A stretch of 15,606 nt of DNA from Bacteroidota bacterium (GTDB taxonomy: Bacteria; Bacteroidota; Bacteroidia; Bacteroidales; F082). The notes under the pieces were generated by a model. That model had not been told where the DNA came from, made no database searches, and saw only the letters and a program-made list of their open reading frames with translations. Shown piece by piece: positions 8,701 through 15,458 of the stretch; the stretch's first letter is position 1, and every line of letters begins with the position of its first letter. The translations under genes were made by a program, and so were the position numbers. Where the stretch lies: NCBI GenBank assembly GCA_023396415.1, contig JAEWWJ010000031.1, positions 1 to 15,606 of the forward strand. Direction: 5' to 3'.

Positions 8701-10115
8701 CGGCGGTCAACTACGTGAAACTTGTGGGCGAAGAAATACTGAAACTGGCCATGAGCGTCAAACGCGGCAACATCACATATACCCAAAACAACGGGGTCTA
8801 TATCCCGGGCTTCATGCCCGAACCCGACCTCTTTGGAATCAATTTTGCCAACTCATCGCCCGGATTGGGCTTTGTGTTGGGCAGCGAAGCCGACATCCGT
8901 TCAACTGCCATCGCCAACCGCTGGTTGTCAACCGATACGCTCATCAATCAGGCCTATGCCAAAAAACGTACCGAAACTTTCGGATACCGCATCAATATCG
9001 AGCCGGTGCCGGGTATGCGCATTGACATCAATGGCGATAGAACCACCGCTTTCAATTTCTCTGAATACTTCCGTGCTGATTCCAATGGGGTTTTCAGCTC
9101 TTTCTCGCCCGTCGAGGCAGGAAACTTTAGCTCCTCCTTCGGCCTGTGGAATACAGCCTTTGTGAAAACAAATAAGGAGGAGCAATCCCGATTGTTTGAT
9201 CAAGTGTTGGATAACCGACGCACGGTGGCAGATAGATTGGCCTATCAAAACGAACAATGGGTAGCCAATGGCGAAAGGTATGTTTACGACTCCGTTGGAA
9301 ACGACTTTTTTCCTTATGGCTATGGCGCAATCTCCCAAGAAGTGGTATTATATTCTTTCGTGGCGGCCTACAAAGGTTCCGATGCTAAAACCATTTCGCT
9401 CAATCCTTTCCCGCGTATTCCCATTCCCAATTGGACGCTCACCTACAACGGATTGACCAACATTCCAGCTGTGCAAAAGCTCTTTAAATCGGTCAATATT
9501 ACACATGCTTATCGCTCCACTTATTCCATCAATTCGTGGCGCACCAACGTGGATTATGACCCGCTCAATGCTACTAAAACCTTTAAGAACAGCAACATTT
9601 ATATCGGCAAGTTCGATCTGGGGCAAATAGTGTTGACCGAGCAGTTTTCGCCGCTCTTTGGCATTGATTTAGGGCTGCACAACAGCATGACTGCAAGGGT
9701 GGAATACAAAAAACAACGCAACCTTACTATGAGTTTCATCAATAACCAATTGACAGAAGTCAATGGGCGTGAGCTGATTATAGGCGCAGGATACCGTATC
9801 AAAAACCTGGCGCTAATCATTTCTTCCATCACCGGTGGAGCAGGAACGCGTACTTCCAACGACTTGGTGTTGAAAGTAGATCTTGGCTTTAGAACGGACA
9901 TTACTACCCTACGGCGATTGGACGAGCGCAACAGCCAGATTTCGGCCGGGCAATACAAGACAAACCTCTATGTTACTGCTGATTATATGCTTAGCAACAG
10001 GTTCAATTTGCAGGCTTTCTTTAAACGCGATATGTCAGATCCTTTCGTGTCATCGCAGTTCAGAAACTCAAACACCTTTGCCGGTGTTACCATGCGGTTT
10101 AATTTAGCGCAGTAA
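2787..10115 (+). CDS. sprA: T9SS outer-membrane translocon / gliding motility protein SprA (Sov)
   Basis: SprA forms the very large beta-barrel pore through which type IX secretion cargo crosses the outer membrane, and it works with PorV and plug proteins. The 2442-residue length fits the family (about 2400-2500). An N-terminal signal peptide (residues 1-28, hydrophobic core IIGVTIIGLVVAF, ending SVFA) precedes a family-typical region containing YRTPTPMTEKEYMEF. Further landmarks are YIDDFEG at 846-852 and LWVNELRV around W1531, motifs I know from SprA homologues. The C-terminus, ending VTMRFNLAQ, looks like a closing barrel strand. A Pro/Gly/Arg-rich segment lies at about 1930-1958. The start is TTG at 2787: an in-frame stop lies at 2763-2765, no ATG occurs before residue 29, and the signal peptide needs the TTG. 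It probably shares a transcript with ruvA. The usual downstream gcvH is absent. The frame is intact throughout. Confidence 0.97.
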   Translation: MRNFKQHKKRIIGVTIIGLVVAFSSVFAMPSARIQKKPFLAGFAPQEPDTTAKPIYPVPVDKGEPNQQLQDQSPLHLNDPPNIKREVVYDPVSKQYIFVSKVGDFAYRTPTPMTEKEYMEFQNKKGIRNYWNQSAKATKGSSSASIIPEIYVGGKVFDQIFGSNTIDIRPQGSAEVTFGVRSMLREDPQLDVRQRRTTNFDFDQKIQMNVIAKIGDKIEFKTNYNTEATFQFENKLALKYEGKEDEIVKLIEAGNVNMPLNTTLIRGSQALKGIKTKLQFGRTSVTAVFSQQESESKNITVQGGAQTNKFKLSSLDYEENRHFFLAHYFRENYERGLESLPIITSDINITRVEVWVTNIGPALQDNRNIVAFTDLGEGKREWLNNANVNPNMGPPLPSENSNNLISRLDTASVRDVNRVSAYLTGDPLRIGGSGYFIAGQDFDKIENARKLSTTEYTFNSKLGFISLNTNLNSDQTLAVAYQYTVIGYDSVFQVGEFSDRGINAPNSLVVKLLKGTSLNTRMPMWDLMMKNVYSIKAYQVNRDDFTFNILYSGNQNGVPTGYFTDGDESVKGVPLIHLLNLDNLDQQGNPVSKGDGVFDFLDNAARDGGTINSGNGRIYFTVLEPFGKHIREKVFPNNADLANLYAYDSLYTLTKSGAEQYPEKNKFILEGFYKSQSGSEISLNALNVPQGSVTVTAGGVPLVENVDYTVDYTLGRVRIINEGIMSSGTPINISLESNSLFSLQQKRMMGLRVEHEINRDFHVGATLLNLHERPLTRKVNYGDDPISNTIYGFDLSYRRESLWLTKMVNKLPFYSSKQASRINVDGEFAHFLPGHSKAVGKSGTSYIDDFEGAKSKIDLRQVSTWFLASTPQGQTDIFPEAQPGTGLAYGKNRAKLAWYIIDPLFYDKYGTLRPSNVDKNELSKHTVRQVLETEVFPNKEVPSGTPTNIAVLNLAYYPDERGPYNYDVVPTPFSSGMSANGTLNNPASRWGGIMRRIESTDFEAANIEYIEFWMMDPFAEGNTNNSGELYINLGDVSEDILRDGRRFYENGLPTSEVVTNVDTTIWGRVPTLQALVESFSNTTGARAFQDVGYDGLRNIDEKSFHSAFLDYVRQEFGENSIAYQMAEADPSGDDFQYFRGSALDIDSRYSSVLERYKNFNGPDGNSPTDDQNQEPYPTSGSSLPNVEDINRDNTLSEAERYFQYRIKLDPNNMKIGESYIADIHEATAIPLSNGGVGEVKWYQFRIPVSQPEKVIGNLQDFRSIRFIRMFMRGFEQPVVARFATLELVRGEWRKYRQNLLSAGEYIVNDNPNQTKFDISAVNIEENGRRDPINYVVPPGIERETNYGTTSLVKLNEQAMQFTVVDLLDGDARGAYKTTEFDFRHYTKLKMYVHAEQFYQDQELMYGDLSAFIRIGADFTENYYEYEIPLTFTPLNTSYTRPEVIWPEANNFDIDLEALVKVKENRNTAMRNPNSDIRLDYPYVETVGDHKIKVIGSPNISDVKGIMIGVRNPKRPNISSSDDAMPKSAILWVNELRVTDFKNQGGWAANARVETVLADLGRIVVSGAHTSTGFGSLEMKVNETPLESASTFDVATDIDLGKLLPEKAGIKLPMHFDYGETHIRPEYNPLDPDVKQKDFLNSFDNKADQDSVRGLTNDFTMRKNINFVNVRKEKVATTTQPKSRIYDIENWNFSYSYSELYQRNIDVEYDRRLLYRGGLGFNFNTNPKNVQPFSKAKWATKPYMQLVKDINFFYMPRNLSFRSEMNRQDNEKKYRNKSEGDIITYPIYAKQWTWSRNYDFKFDLTRSITFDYSSGANAYVYEPAGNPDRGSAAYSLNRDTIWNNILNLGTKTRFNQTVKVNYIIPINKITLFNWVSASAGYQGMYSWIASPLSVQARIGNSIENQNTKQLNGSVDFLRLYNKVGYFQKLNTPKRPPGRSGGAMPRPGSNRPGGRSEPEKALETGAADSTDKKPAVNYVKLVGEEILKLAMSVKRGNITYTQNNGVYIPGFMPEPDLFGINFANSSPGLGFVLGSEADIRSTAIANRWLSTDTLINQAYAKKRTETFGYRINIEPVPGMRIDINGDRTTAFNFSEYFRADSNGVFSSFSPVEAGNFSSSFGLWNTAFVKTNKEEQSRLFDQVLDNRRTVADRLAYQNEQWVANGERYVYDSVGNDFFPYGYGAISQEVVLYSFVAAYKGSDAKTISLNPFPRIPIPNWTLTYNGLTNIPAVQKLFKSVNITHAYRSTYSINSWRTNVDYDPLNATKTFKNSNIYIGKFDLGQIVLTEQFSPLFGIDLGLHNSMTARVEYKKQRNLTMSFINNQLTEVNGRELIIGAGYRIKNLALIISSITGGAGTRTSNDLVLKVDLGFRTDITTLRRLDERNSQISAGQYKTNLYVTADYMLSNRFNLQAFFKRDMSDPFVSSQFRNSNTFAGVTMRFNLAQ

Positions 10116-10127
10116 CGCAAACGGTTA

Positions 10128-10142
10128 GGGCTTGGCAAGCCT
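10128..10142 (+). terminator. Weak candidate terminator after sprA
   Basis: GGGCTT, loop GGC, AAGCCT form a six-pair stem (one G·U) 13 bases after the sprA stop, followed by CTGATTGTTTGTG, which is only moderately T-rich. It may end or attenuate ruvA-sprA transcription before the response-regulator gene. The short stem makes this uncertain. Confidence 0.3.
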
Positions 10143-10236
10143 CTGATTGTTTGTGCTTAAATTCATCTTATAAATGATACTTGGATTTAGATGACGATTC
10201 TCGTTTCTTTCCAGATTGTTGTTTTACTTTTACCGG

Positions 10237-10914
10237 ATGAAAATTCTAATCATTGAAGATGAACATGCGCTGAGTGAGGCCATAAAAGCCTCTCTCGAAT
10301 TGGAGCAATATGTCGTTGAAACGGCGGCCAATTATGGCATCGCCCACGAAAAGGTTTTCATGTATGCCTATGATTGTATCTTGCTCGACATCATGCTTCC
10401 GGGTGGGAGTGGTCTTCAAATTTTGTGCGAGTTGAATACGGCCGGAAAAACCGAAAATGTCATCATCATTTCGGCCAAAGATGCCCTTGACGATAAGGTG
10501 GAAGCCTTGAATTTGGGAGCCGATGACTACTTATCCAAACCTTTTCACCTTTCCGAACTCAATGCCCGCGTAAAAGCAGTGCTGCGTCGCAACAAACTCA
10601 ATGGAAAAGAAACCCTCGACATTGCCAACGTGAGCCTCGATGTGGTCAACCGCATGGTAATGGTGCAAGAAGTGGAGCTGCCACTCAACCGTAAAGAGTT
10701 TGACATTCTGAAATATTTTATGATGAACAAAAATCGTTTGATCACCCGAAATGCCTTGGCCGAATACGTCTGGGGCGACCATATTGATCAAGCGGATAAC
10801 TTTGATTTCATTTATTACCAGATCAAAAACCTACGTAAAAAACTCCAGTCAACTCCAGCACAAATTGAAATTCAAGCCATATATGGTATTGGATATAAAC
10901 TCGTTGAGCTATGA
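10237..10914 (+). CDS. OmpR/PhoB-family two-component response regulator
   Basis: This cytoplasmic DNA-binding regulator should be phosphorylated by the histidine kinase encoded immediately after it. The 225-residue product starts at ATG 10237 (MKILIIEDEH). A start at 10216 would add seven residues before the first receiver strand and is rejected. The receiver domain (about 1-115) has the acidic pair E7/D8, phospho-acceptor D51 in LLDIMLPGG, S79 and the K101-P102 pair, so it looks fully active. The C-terminal winged helix (about 127-225) shows the expected PLNRKEFDIL start, the transactivation and recognition region and the GIGYKL ending. The stop overlaps the kinase start by 4 nt (ATGA), indicating translational coupling. 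The target genes are unknown; the two PepSY-like genes just downstream are reasonable candidates. Confidence 0.95.
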   Translation: MKILIIEDEHALSEAIKASLELEQYVVETAANYGIAHEKVFMYAYDCILLDIMLPGGSGLQILCELNTAGKTENVIIISAKDALDDKVEALNLGADDYLSKPFHLSELNARVKAVLRRNKLNGKETLDIANVSLDVVNRMVMVQEVELPLNRKEFDILKYFMMNKNRLITRNALAEYVWGDHIDQADNFDFIYYQIKNLRKKLQSTPAQIEIQAIYGIGYKLVEL

Positions 10915-12176
10915 AACTTGTTAACCAATCCTTTAAGGTTCTCGCAATTTCTATCTTTCTTATTGTGAGCATCTGGGCTGTGGTTTTTTATTATGGCATG
11001 ATGGATGAAATTTATGACAGCATTGACGATGGCCTCGACAATTACAAAATGCTGATCATCAAAAAAGCTGAAAAAGACAGTACCGTTCTACTCCAATCAG
11101 CTTTCGACGAAGGCAATTATGCCATTCAGGAAATAAGTCAGCAACAGGCACTAACCATCAAAACAACCTATATTGACACCTTGCTTTTTATGGATTTTGA
11201 GCAAGACTTCGAGCCGGTGCGCATGGTAAAAACAGCTTTTGCCCTCAACGGGAAATATTACCATCTTCAGGTGATTTCGAGTATGGTGGAGGAAGACGAT
11301 CTGATGGAAAGTTTGTTTTTGTCGTCGTTGTGGTTGTATTTGGTGCTCTTAATCAGCATCATTGTTATCAATAACATCGTTTTGCATAAATTGTGGAAGC
11401 CGTTTTATACCATCCTCCATCAGGTGAAAAATTTTCACATTGATCAGCAAAAACTTCCTGAACCCGTGGTTACGCGCACCATCGAGTTCGTCGAAATGAA
11501 AAACTCCTTCGATAGCTTGGCAAAACGCACCCTCGAAACATATGCCAGCCAAAAGCAGTTTACCCAAAACGCCTCCCACGAGCTGCAAACCCCTCTTGCT
11601 GTCATGGCTGCACGTCTTGAACTTTTGCTCGAAAAAAACACGCTAAGCCAGAACGATGCCCTTGTTATTGCTGAGGTGCTGCAAACCATTGACCGCCTCG
11701 CACGCCTCAATAAATCATTGTTGCTGCTAAGTAAGATTGAAAACCAACAATTTCTGCAAAATAGTATGGTTTCCTTCAACCAACAAATGCAGTATATCAC
11801 CGATCAATTGGATGATTTGGCGCAGTTTAAAAATGTGAGGGTGCTGCTCCATGAACCCATTGCGCTTTCCGTAAAAATGGATGAAACGCTGGCGCGTGTT
11901 TTACTCACCAACCTCATAAAGAACGCCATTGTGCACAATTTTGAAGGTGGTTGGGTGAACATTTCGGCTACCGACAACATGCTCACGATCACCAACAGCT
12001 CAAACCATGGCCCTTTGGATGTGAAAAATATCTTTAAACGGTTCTATAAAAGCAATCCCGATCAACAAAACACCGGCCTGGGTTTGGCCATTGTCGAAGC
12101 TATTTGTGCCCTCTACGGCTTTAAAATCAATTATCGGTACACCACCGAACATGTTTTTGAGTTGCGGTTTGCATGA
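10911..12176 (+). CDS. Two-component sensor histidine kinase, membrane-bound
   Basis: A 421-residue inner-membrane kinase that overlaps the response-regulator gene by 4 nt and is surely its partner. Transmembrane segments at about 9-30 and 138-158 enclose a periplasmic domain of roughly 105 residues with no family I recognise. The linker at 159-210 occupies the HAMP position but is not a clear HAMP domain. The dimerisation/phosphoacceptor helix has H223 in the ASHELQTPLAV motif. The ATP-binding domain follows, with N338 in LLTNLIKNA, the F-box-like IFKRFYKS, and the G box T388-GLGLA. The N-terminal DxGxG box is replaced by NSSNHG, a variation seen in other Bacteroidota kinases, so activity is still expected. 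The ligand is unknown, but the neighbouring envelope PepSY-like proteins suggest periplasmic input. Confidence 0.95.
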   Translation: MKLVNQSFKVLAISIFLIVSIWAVVFYYGMMDEIYDSIDDGLDNYKMLIIKKAEKDSTVLLQSAFDEGNYAIQEISQQQALTIKTTYIDTLLFMDFEQDFEPVRMVKTAFALNGKYYHLQVISSMVEEDDLMESLFLSSLWLYLVLLISIIVINNIVLHKLWKPFYTILHQVKNFHIDQQKLPEPVVTRTIEFVEMKNSFDSLAKRTLETYASQKQFTQNASHELQTPLAVMAARLELLLEKNTLSQNDALVIAEVLQTIDRLARLNKSLLLLSKIENQQFLQNSMVSFNQQMQYITDQLDDLAQFKNVRVLLHEPIALSVKMDETLARVLLTNLIKNAIVHNFEGGWVNISATDNMLTITNSSNHGPLDVKNIFKRFYKSNPDQQNTGLGLAIVEAICALYGFKINYRYTTEHVFELRFA

Positions 12177-12421
12177 GGGGCAATTCCAAGTGCATCTATT
12201 GAAAAGTGAATCCGGCTTTTATTGTGGTTAGATACTTGGGTTGATACGATGGCCATTCTCAACCTCATGCCATTGCTTCATGGAAAGCTCCTATCGTTTT
12301 TTAAGTTCTTTCGGTTGTTGAATTGTGGAAAGCATTTTTTGGAGTAAAAAACATTTCTATTCCCAAATCTTTCCCAATTCGTGTGGTTATTTTGCTGCAT
12401 AATCTTTAAAACACTAAAAAA

Positions 12422-12868
12422 ATGAAACGAATCTTTTTATTTGCAGCCTCTTTTTTTGCCTTTGCTCAACTTTCATTCGCCCAGGATCTTCGCCAGTCGC
12501 AAGTTCCGGCAGTGATTGCCAATAGTTTTAAAAACACCTTTTCCGATGCCCGATTTGTGGAATGGGAACGCGATGGAACAATGTACCAAGTTGATTTCGA
12601 AACAGGATGGAACATTGACCATGAAATTTGGTTTAAGTCCACCGGCGAAATCCTCCGACATAAGCAAGACATCAAATCAAAGGATTTGCCTGCAACCATT
12701 CTCCAGACCTTAGAAACAACCTTCAAAGGATACCGCATTTCTGATGTTAAAATGATTAAAACAGAAGCTGAAACAACATACACTCTTGAGATGAACAAAT
12801 TTTTTGAAGAATGGCACCTCACACTGAACGAAAAAGGTGAAATCCTGAAGCAATTTCAAGACAATTAA
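12422..12868 (+). CDS. Periplasmic PepSY-like (DUF2874-type) protein
   Basis: A 148-residue exported protein with a Sec signal peptide at 1-20 (ending LSFA, cleavage before Q21). The mature part consists of two similar halves, about 29-82 and 90-146. Each begins PAxI, then a helix ending in F(S/K), then beta strands containing W or Y, and closes with a G-E-I-L-(R/K) motif. This is the layout of PepSY-like proteins, small periplasmic domains with a BLIP-like fold that are common in Bacteroidota. Their biochemical role is not established; protease inhibition or modulation of envelope proteins has been proposed for the wider PepSY group. The gene lies 245 bases after the kinase and 45 bases before a second PepSY-like gene. 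It is probably co-transcribed with the latter and functionally tied to the two-component pair. Confidence 0.85.
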   Translation: MKRIFLFAASFFAFAQLSFAQDLRQSQVPAVIANSFKNTFSDARFVEWERDGTMYQVDFETGWNIDHEIWFKSTGEILRHKQDIKSKDLPATILQTLETTFKGYRISDVKMIKTEAETTYTLEMNKFFEEWHLTLNEKGEILKQFQDN

Positions 12869-12913
12869 TAACACTAATACCATTAAATACAATACTTTAA
12901 CCCACAATTCACA

Positions 12914-13357
12914 ATGAGTATGAAAACAAACAATTTTTTTCTAATTACAATGCTTTCCCTTATGATGTTCGCTTTGACTTCATGCGACAAAGAAACAGTC
13001 CTGAACATCAATGACACGCCTTCGGAAATTCAGGCGTACATCAAAACCCATTTCCCTGCGGCAACAGTGGCACAAATTATCAAAGACCGCGATGGGTTCA
13101 CCAAAGGTTACGAAGTGTTCTTAAACGATGGCACCAAGCTCGAGTTCAACAGCAAAAACGCAATTACCGATATTGATGGCAACAAACAACTACCCAACAA
13201 CGTGATCCCTGATCGAATTTTGACTTACGTGAATACCAATTTCTCCTCCAACGTGATCACTGACTGGGAATTAGACGACAAAAACCAAAAAGTAGGCCTC
13301 GATAATGACCTCGAATTGTTATTCAATATGTCAGGCGATTTTCTAAGATTGGATTAA
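12914..13357 (+). CDS. PepSY-like lipoprotein
   Basis: A 147-residue lipoprotein: the signal peptide ends in the lipobox ALTSC, with lipidated C24 and the sequence DKET after it. Acidic/lysine residues straight after the cysteine resemble surface-export signals described for some Bacteroidota lipoproteins, so exposure on the cell surface is possible but unproven. Two PepSY-like repeats follow, about 36-90 and 97-147. Each begins with a helix ending THF or TNF and ends with short beta strands around a G(T/L)xLEF/L-type pattern. A start at the second Met (position 12920) is equally plausible and would not change the lipobox. Only 45 bases separate it from the preceding periplasmic homologue, and the two diverge strongly in sequence. 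It is the last gene of the plus-strand cluster and converges on elbB. Confidence 0.83.
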   Translation: MSMKTNNFFLITMLSLMMFALTSCDKETVLNINDTPSEIQAYIKTHFPAATVAQIIKDRDGFTKGYEVFLNDGTKLEFNSKNAITDIDGNKQLPNNVIPDRILTYVNTNFSSNVITDWELDDKNQKVGLDNDLELLFNMSGDFLRLD

Positions 13358-13410
13358 CTGACGGCATGTAGCCATTAACTGCTTATTGATGAGTGATTTA
13401 CGATAAGTTA

Positions 13411-13471
13411 CTTGCGCCGCCACCGTTCATTGTTCACGCTCTTGCTCAATGATGAATGGGGCTGGTGCAAG
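13411..13471. terminator. Imperfect hairpin between convergent genes, candidate bidirectional terminator
   Basis: The arms at 13411-13432 and 13447-13471 are reverse complements apart from small bulges and wobble pairs. The outer CTTGCGCC pairs with GGTGCAAG, and the inner TTCATTG pairs with CAATGATGAA. The loop is 14 bases. The hairpin lies between the stops of the PepSY-like lipoprotein gene and elbB, where a shared terminator is expected. No tight T-run adjoins either side, so the mechanism is uncertain. Confidence 0.4.
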
Positions 13472-13486
13472 CTCACTCTTCATGCT

Positions 13487-14140
13487 TTAATTTTTAAAAT
13501 ATTCCATAATAGCCTTAACTAAACCGTTAGCTCCGTCCCAGATGTTTGTGATGTCGGCATCGAGCATATAGCAGGGCGTGGTAAAAACCCGTTTTTCGTG
13601 GTCGCACAGCACCTCGCCGTGATCGGTTTGAACATGAGTGGCACCAACCGCTTCGATGGTTTTGATGGTTCCCTCGTCCTGACCGATGGTGACCTTCACT
13701 TCACCCAAAATCTTGGCAATAAAAACTGGCGAAATGCACATGGCTGCTATCGGCTTTTGTTGCGCAAACATTGCTTTTACTGCTGATGCTACTTCGGAGA
13801 GTACGGTGCCGGCCTCACCTTCAAATGCGAAAGTAGAAAGGTTTTTGGCTGCTCCAAAACCACCGGGAAAAAGAATAACATCAAAAGCTGAGGCATCAAA
13901 GTCTGATAAAGGGAGAATTTTGCCTCTTGCAATACGTGCGGCTTCAACCAGCACATTGCGCTTTTCGGGCATCACTTCGCCGGTTAAATGGTTGATGACA
14001 TGGTACTGCATCATGTCAGGGGCAAAACATTGATAATCGGCACCAGCCTTTTTAATGGCCAGCATAGCAAGGGTGGCTTCATGTATTTCAGCGCCATCGT
14101 AAACGCCGCAACCGGCCAAAATAACTGCAAATTTTTTCAT
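13487..14140 (-). CDS. elbB: Isoprenoid biosynthesis glyoxalase ElbB (DJ-1/PfpI family)
   Basis: A cytoplasmic protein of 217 residues, a normal length for ElbB. The Escherichia coli homologue was linked to isoprenoid production and has weak glyoxalase activity, but its physiological substrate is unclear. The N-terminus MKKFAVILAGCGVYDGAEIHE carries the family signature, including conserved E18. FPGGFGAAKN at about 91-100 is the glycine-rich turn. C135 in AAMCISPVF is the nucleophile-elbow cysteine expected for DJ-1-like activity. The C-terminal part (VQTDHGEVLCDHEKRVFTTP) also matches the family. The gene has its own upstream region with a -7-like element, is transcribed away from the insertion sequence, and converges on the lipoprotein gene. 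It is intact, with no sign of linkage in function to its neighbours. Confidence 0.93.
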   Translation of the reverse strand: MKKFAVILAGCGVYDGAEIHEATLAMLAIKKAGADYQCFAPDMMQYHVINHLTGEVMPEKRNVLVEAARIARGKILPLSDFDASAFDVILFPGGFGAAKNLSTFAFEGEAGTVLSEVASAVKAMFAQQKPIAAMCISPVFIAKILGEVKVTIGQDEGTIKTIEAVGATHVQTDHGEVLCDHEKRVFTTPCYMLDADITNIWDGANGLVKAIMEYFKN

Positions 14141-14164
14141 TTCTAGTGTTTTTTGTACTTCTCA

Positions 14165-14172
14165 CAAAAGTA
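14165..14172 (-). promoter_or_regulatory. Candidate -7 promoter element for elbB
   Basis: On the minus strand this reads TACTTTTG, an exact fit to the Bacteroidota -7 consensus TAnnTTTG, 24 bases upstream of the elbB ATG. No TTTG/TTG -33 element is evident at the standard distance, so support rests on the -7 match and its position. Confidence 0.4.
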
Positions 14173-14441
14173 ATGAAAAAAGAGCGATTGAATCATCAGT
14201 ATGACTTTGGGCTATACAATTGTTAGCATTGCTGTGAAATTTTTAAACAGGCTCCGTTGTTGTCCAAACGAGCTGATTGATACTGAAGATAAAGTCTTTT
14301 AAGACCTGCTAAGCATCGCCTTCGATGGTCGAAATCAAAATTGGCATTAGGCCAAACGCTGAAGTCGCAAAGAAATGCGCAACGATGCAAAATTGGTTCT
14401 TTCGGCTCTGATTTTTTTTACGCAAAAAGGTTTATCTAGTA
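14173..14441. other. Gene-free stretch between elbB and the insertion sequence
   Basis: No gene is supported in this stretch upstream of elbB. Two small inverted repeats are visible: GTCTT/AAGAC at 14294-14305 and CATCG/CGATG at 14314-14327. Neither has terminator features. A 33-codon frame at 14201-14302 has no recognisable product. Confidence 0.4.
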
Positions 14442-14462
14442 ACCTGAGTTCGATATAAGAAA
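14442..14462 (+). repeat. Left terminal inverted repeat of the IS982 element
   Basis: ACCTGAGTTCGATATAAGAA is the start of the left end. It matches the right end except at positions 13 and 19 of the first 21 bases. These ends are the expected transposase binding and cleavage sites. Confidence 0.88.
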
Positions 14463-14482
14463 TTTCATAAAAATGTAAAACA

Positions 14483-14544
14483 ATAAGGATTGTTTTGTAT
14501 CTTTATAGTGTTGAAATACAAGATATTACAAAATCAATCCTTAT
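14483..14544. promoter_or_regulatory. Inverted repeat covering the transposase start
   Basis: ATAAGGATTG at 14483-14492 pairs with CAATCCTTAT at 14535-14544. TTTTGTA at 14493-14499 pairs with TACAAAA at 14527-14533, leaving a single-base bulge (T14534). The right arm ends inside the transposase ATG (14543-14545). In a transcript entering from outside the element, this stem would hide the start codon. Such hairpins limit transposase translation from read-through RNA in several other IS families. The role here is inferred. Confidence 0.55.
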
Positions 14545-15451
14545 GTTTAAGAGCTCAAATTTAGTTGAAATTTTCTATTTAGCAGATGAATTCTGCAAGG
14601 AATTTTGTAAAGCAATGGAGGGACACCAGTTAGCCTCTGCTGATGGCAAAAAGCACAGAAATAAGCCATCAAAGCTCAACGACGCTGAAGTAATTACCAT
14701 CATGATAGCATTTCATTTGGGAGGATATCGAAATCTTAAGCATTTCTATATCAATTATGTACAAAAGCATTTGATCGATTATTTTCCTAAAACTGTATCC
14801 TACAATAGATTTGTTGAACTTCAGCAGAAGGCTTTATTGCCCATGACTATTTTCTTGAAGACAATGCGACTTGGCAAAAGCACAGGTATTTCATTTGTTG
14901 ACTCAACTGCTGTGAGCGTTTGTAAGAATAAACGAATTTTTAACCACAAAATATTCAAAGATATAGCTCAACGAGGCAAGTCAACAATGGGCTATTTCTT
15001 TGGTTTTAAACTACATATCGTAATTAATGATAAAGGTGAGGTGATCGATTTTGTAATTACACCTGGAAATGTGGACGATAGACAACCATTGCAAGACTCC
15101 AATTTCTTGAAAAAAATTGCAGGAAAACTGTTCGCTGATAAAGGATACATTTCACAAAAGCTATTTGAAAACCTTTTTATTGATGGAATACATCTTATCA
15201 CAGGTATCAGAAATAATATGAAGAACCAATTGATGTCGATGCATGATAAAATAATGCTAAGGAAACGATCTATAATAGAGACAGTTAACGATGAGCTTAA
15301 AAATATTTGTCAGATAGAACACTCAAGACACAGAAGCTTTGCCAACTTCATATCCAACATGATTTCTGGATTGTTAGCCTATTCATTCCTGCCTAAAAAG
15401 CCCAGTATTAAGTACGAAACTATAAACTACAATGGCCAACTTGCTCTCTTT
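14543..15451 (+). CDS. IS982-family DDE transposase
   Basis: The transposase cuts and rejoins the element ends. From ATG 14543 (MFKSSNLVEIFYLADEFCKE, the usual IS982 opening) it has 303 residues, normal for the family; the TAG stop is at 15452-15454. A TTG start at 14495 would add 16 residues lying within the inverted repeat and is less likely. The catalytic triad is visible: D120 in SFVDSTAV, D199 in LFADKGYIS and E246 in KRSIIETVNDELKN. A helical DNA-binding region precedes it, with LNDAEVITI at about 45-53. The C-terminal HSRHRSFANFISNMISGLLAYSF is also characteristic. The frame has no disruption, so the element may be active. Expression may be restrained by the hairpin around its start. 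Confidence 0.95.
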
Positions 15452-15458
15452 TAGCGAT

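Noticed and set aside
274..10115. Co-regulated T9SS operon linking the sorting-domain protein with sprA
   Set aside because: The genes are on opposite strands and separated by about 1.6 kb including ruvA; a functional export link is likely, but no operon or shared control is visible.
12249..12347. 32-codon frame between the kinase and the first PepSY-like gene (hydrophobic, Leu/Phe-rich)
   Set aside because: It could be a small membrane peptide, but nothing beyond its composition supports it, and the interval more plausibly holds the PepSY-like promoter.
14201..14302. 33-codon plus-strand frame upstream of the insertion element
   Set aside because: No conserved motif, signal or spacing supports it; frames this short are expected by chance.
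14495..14542. Transposase start at TTG 14495
   Set aside because: The extra 16 residues come from the inverted-repeat loop and are not typical of IS982 proteins; ATG 14543 gives the normal length and opening.
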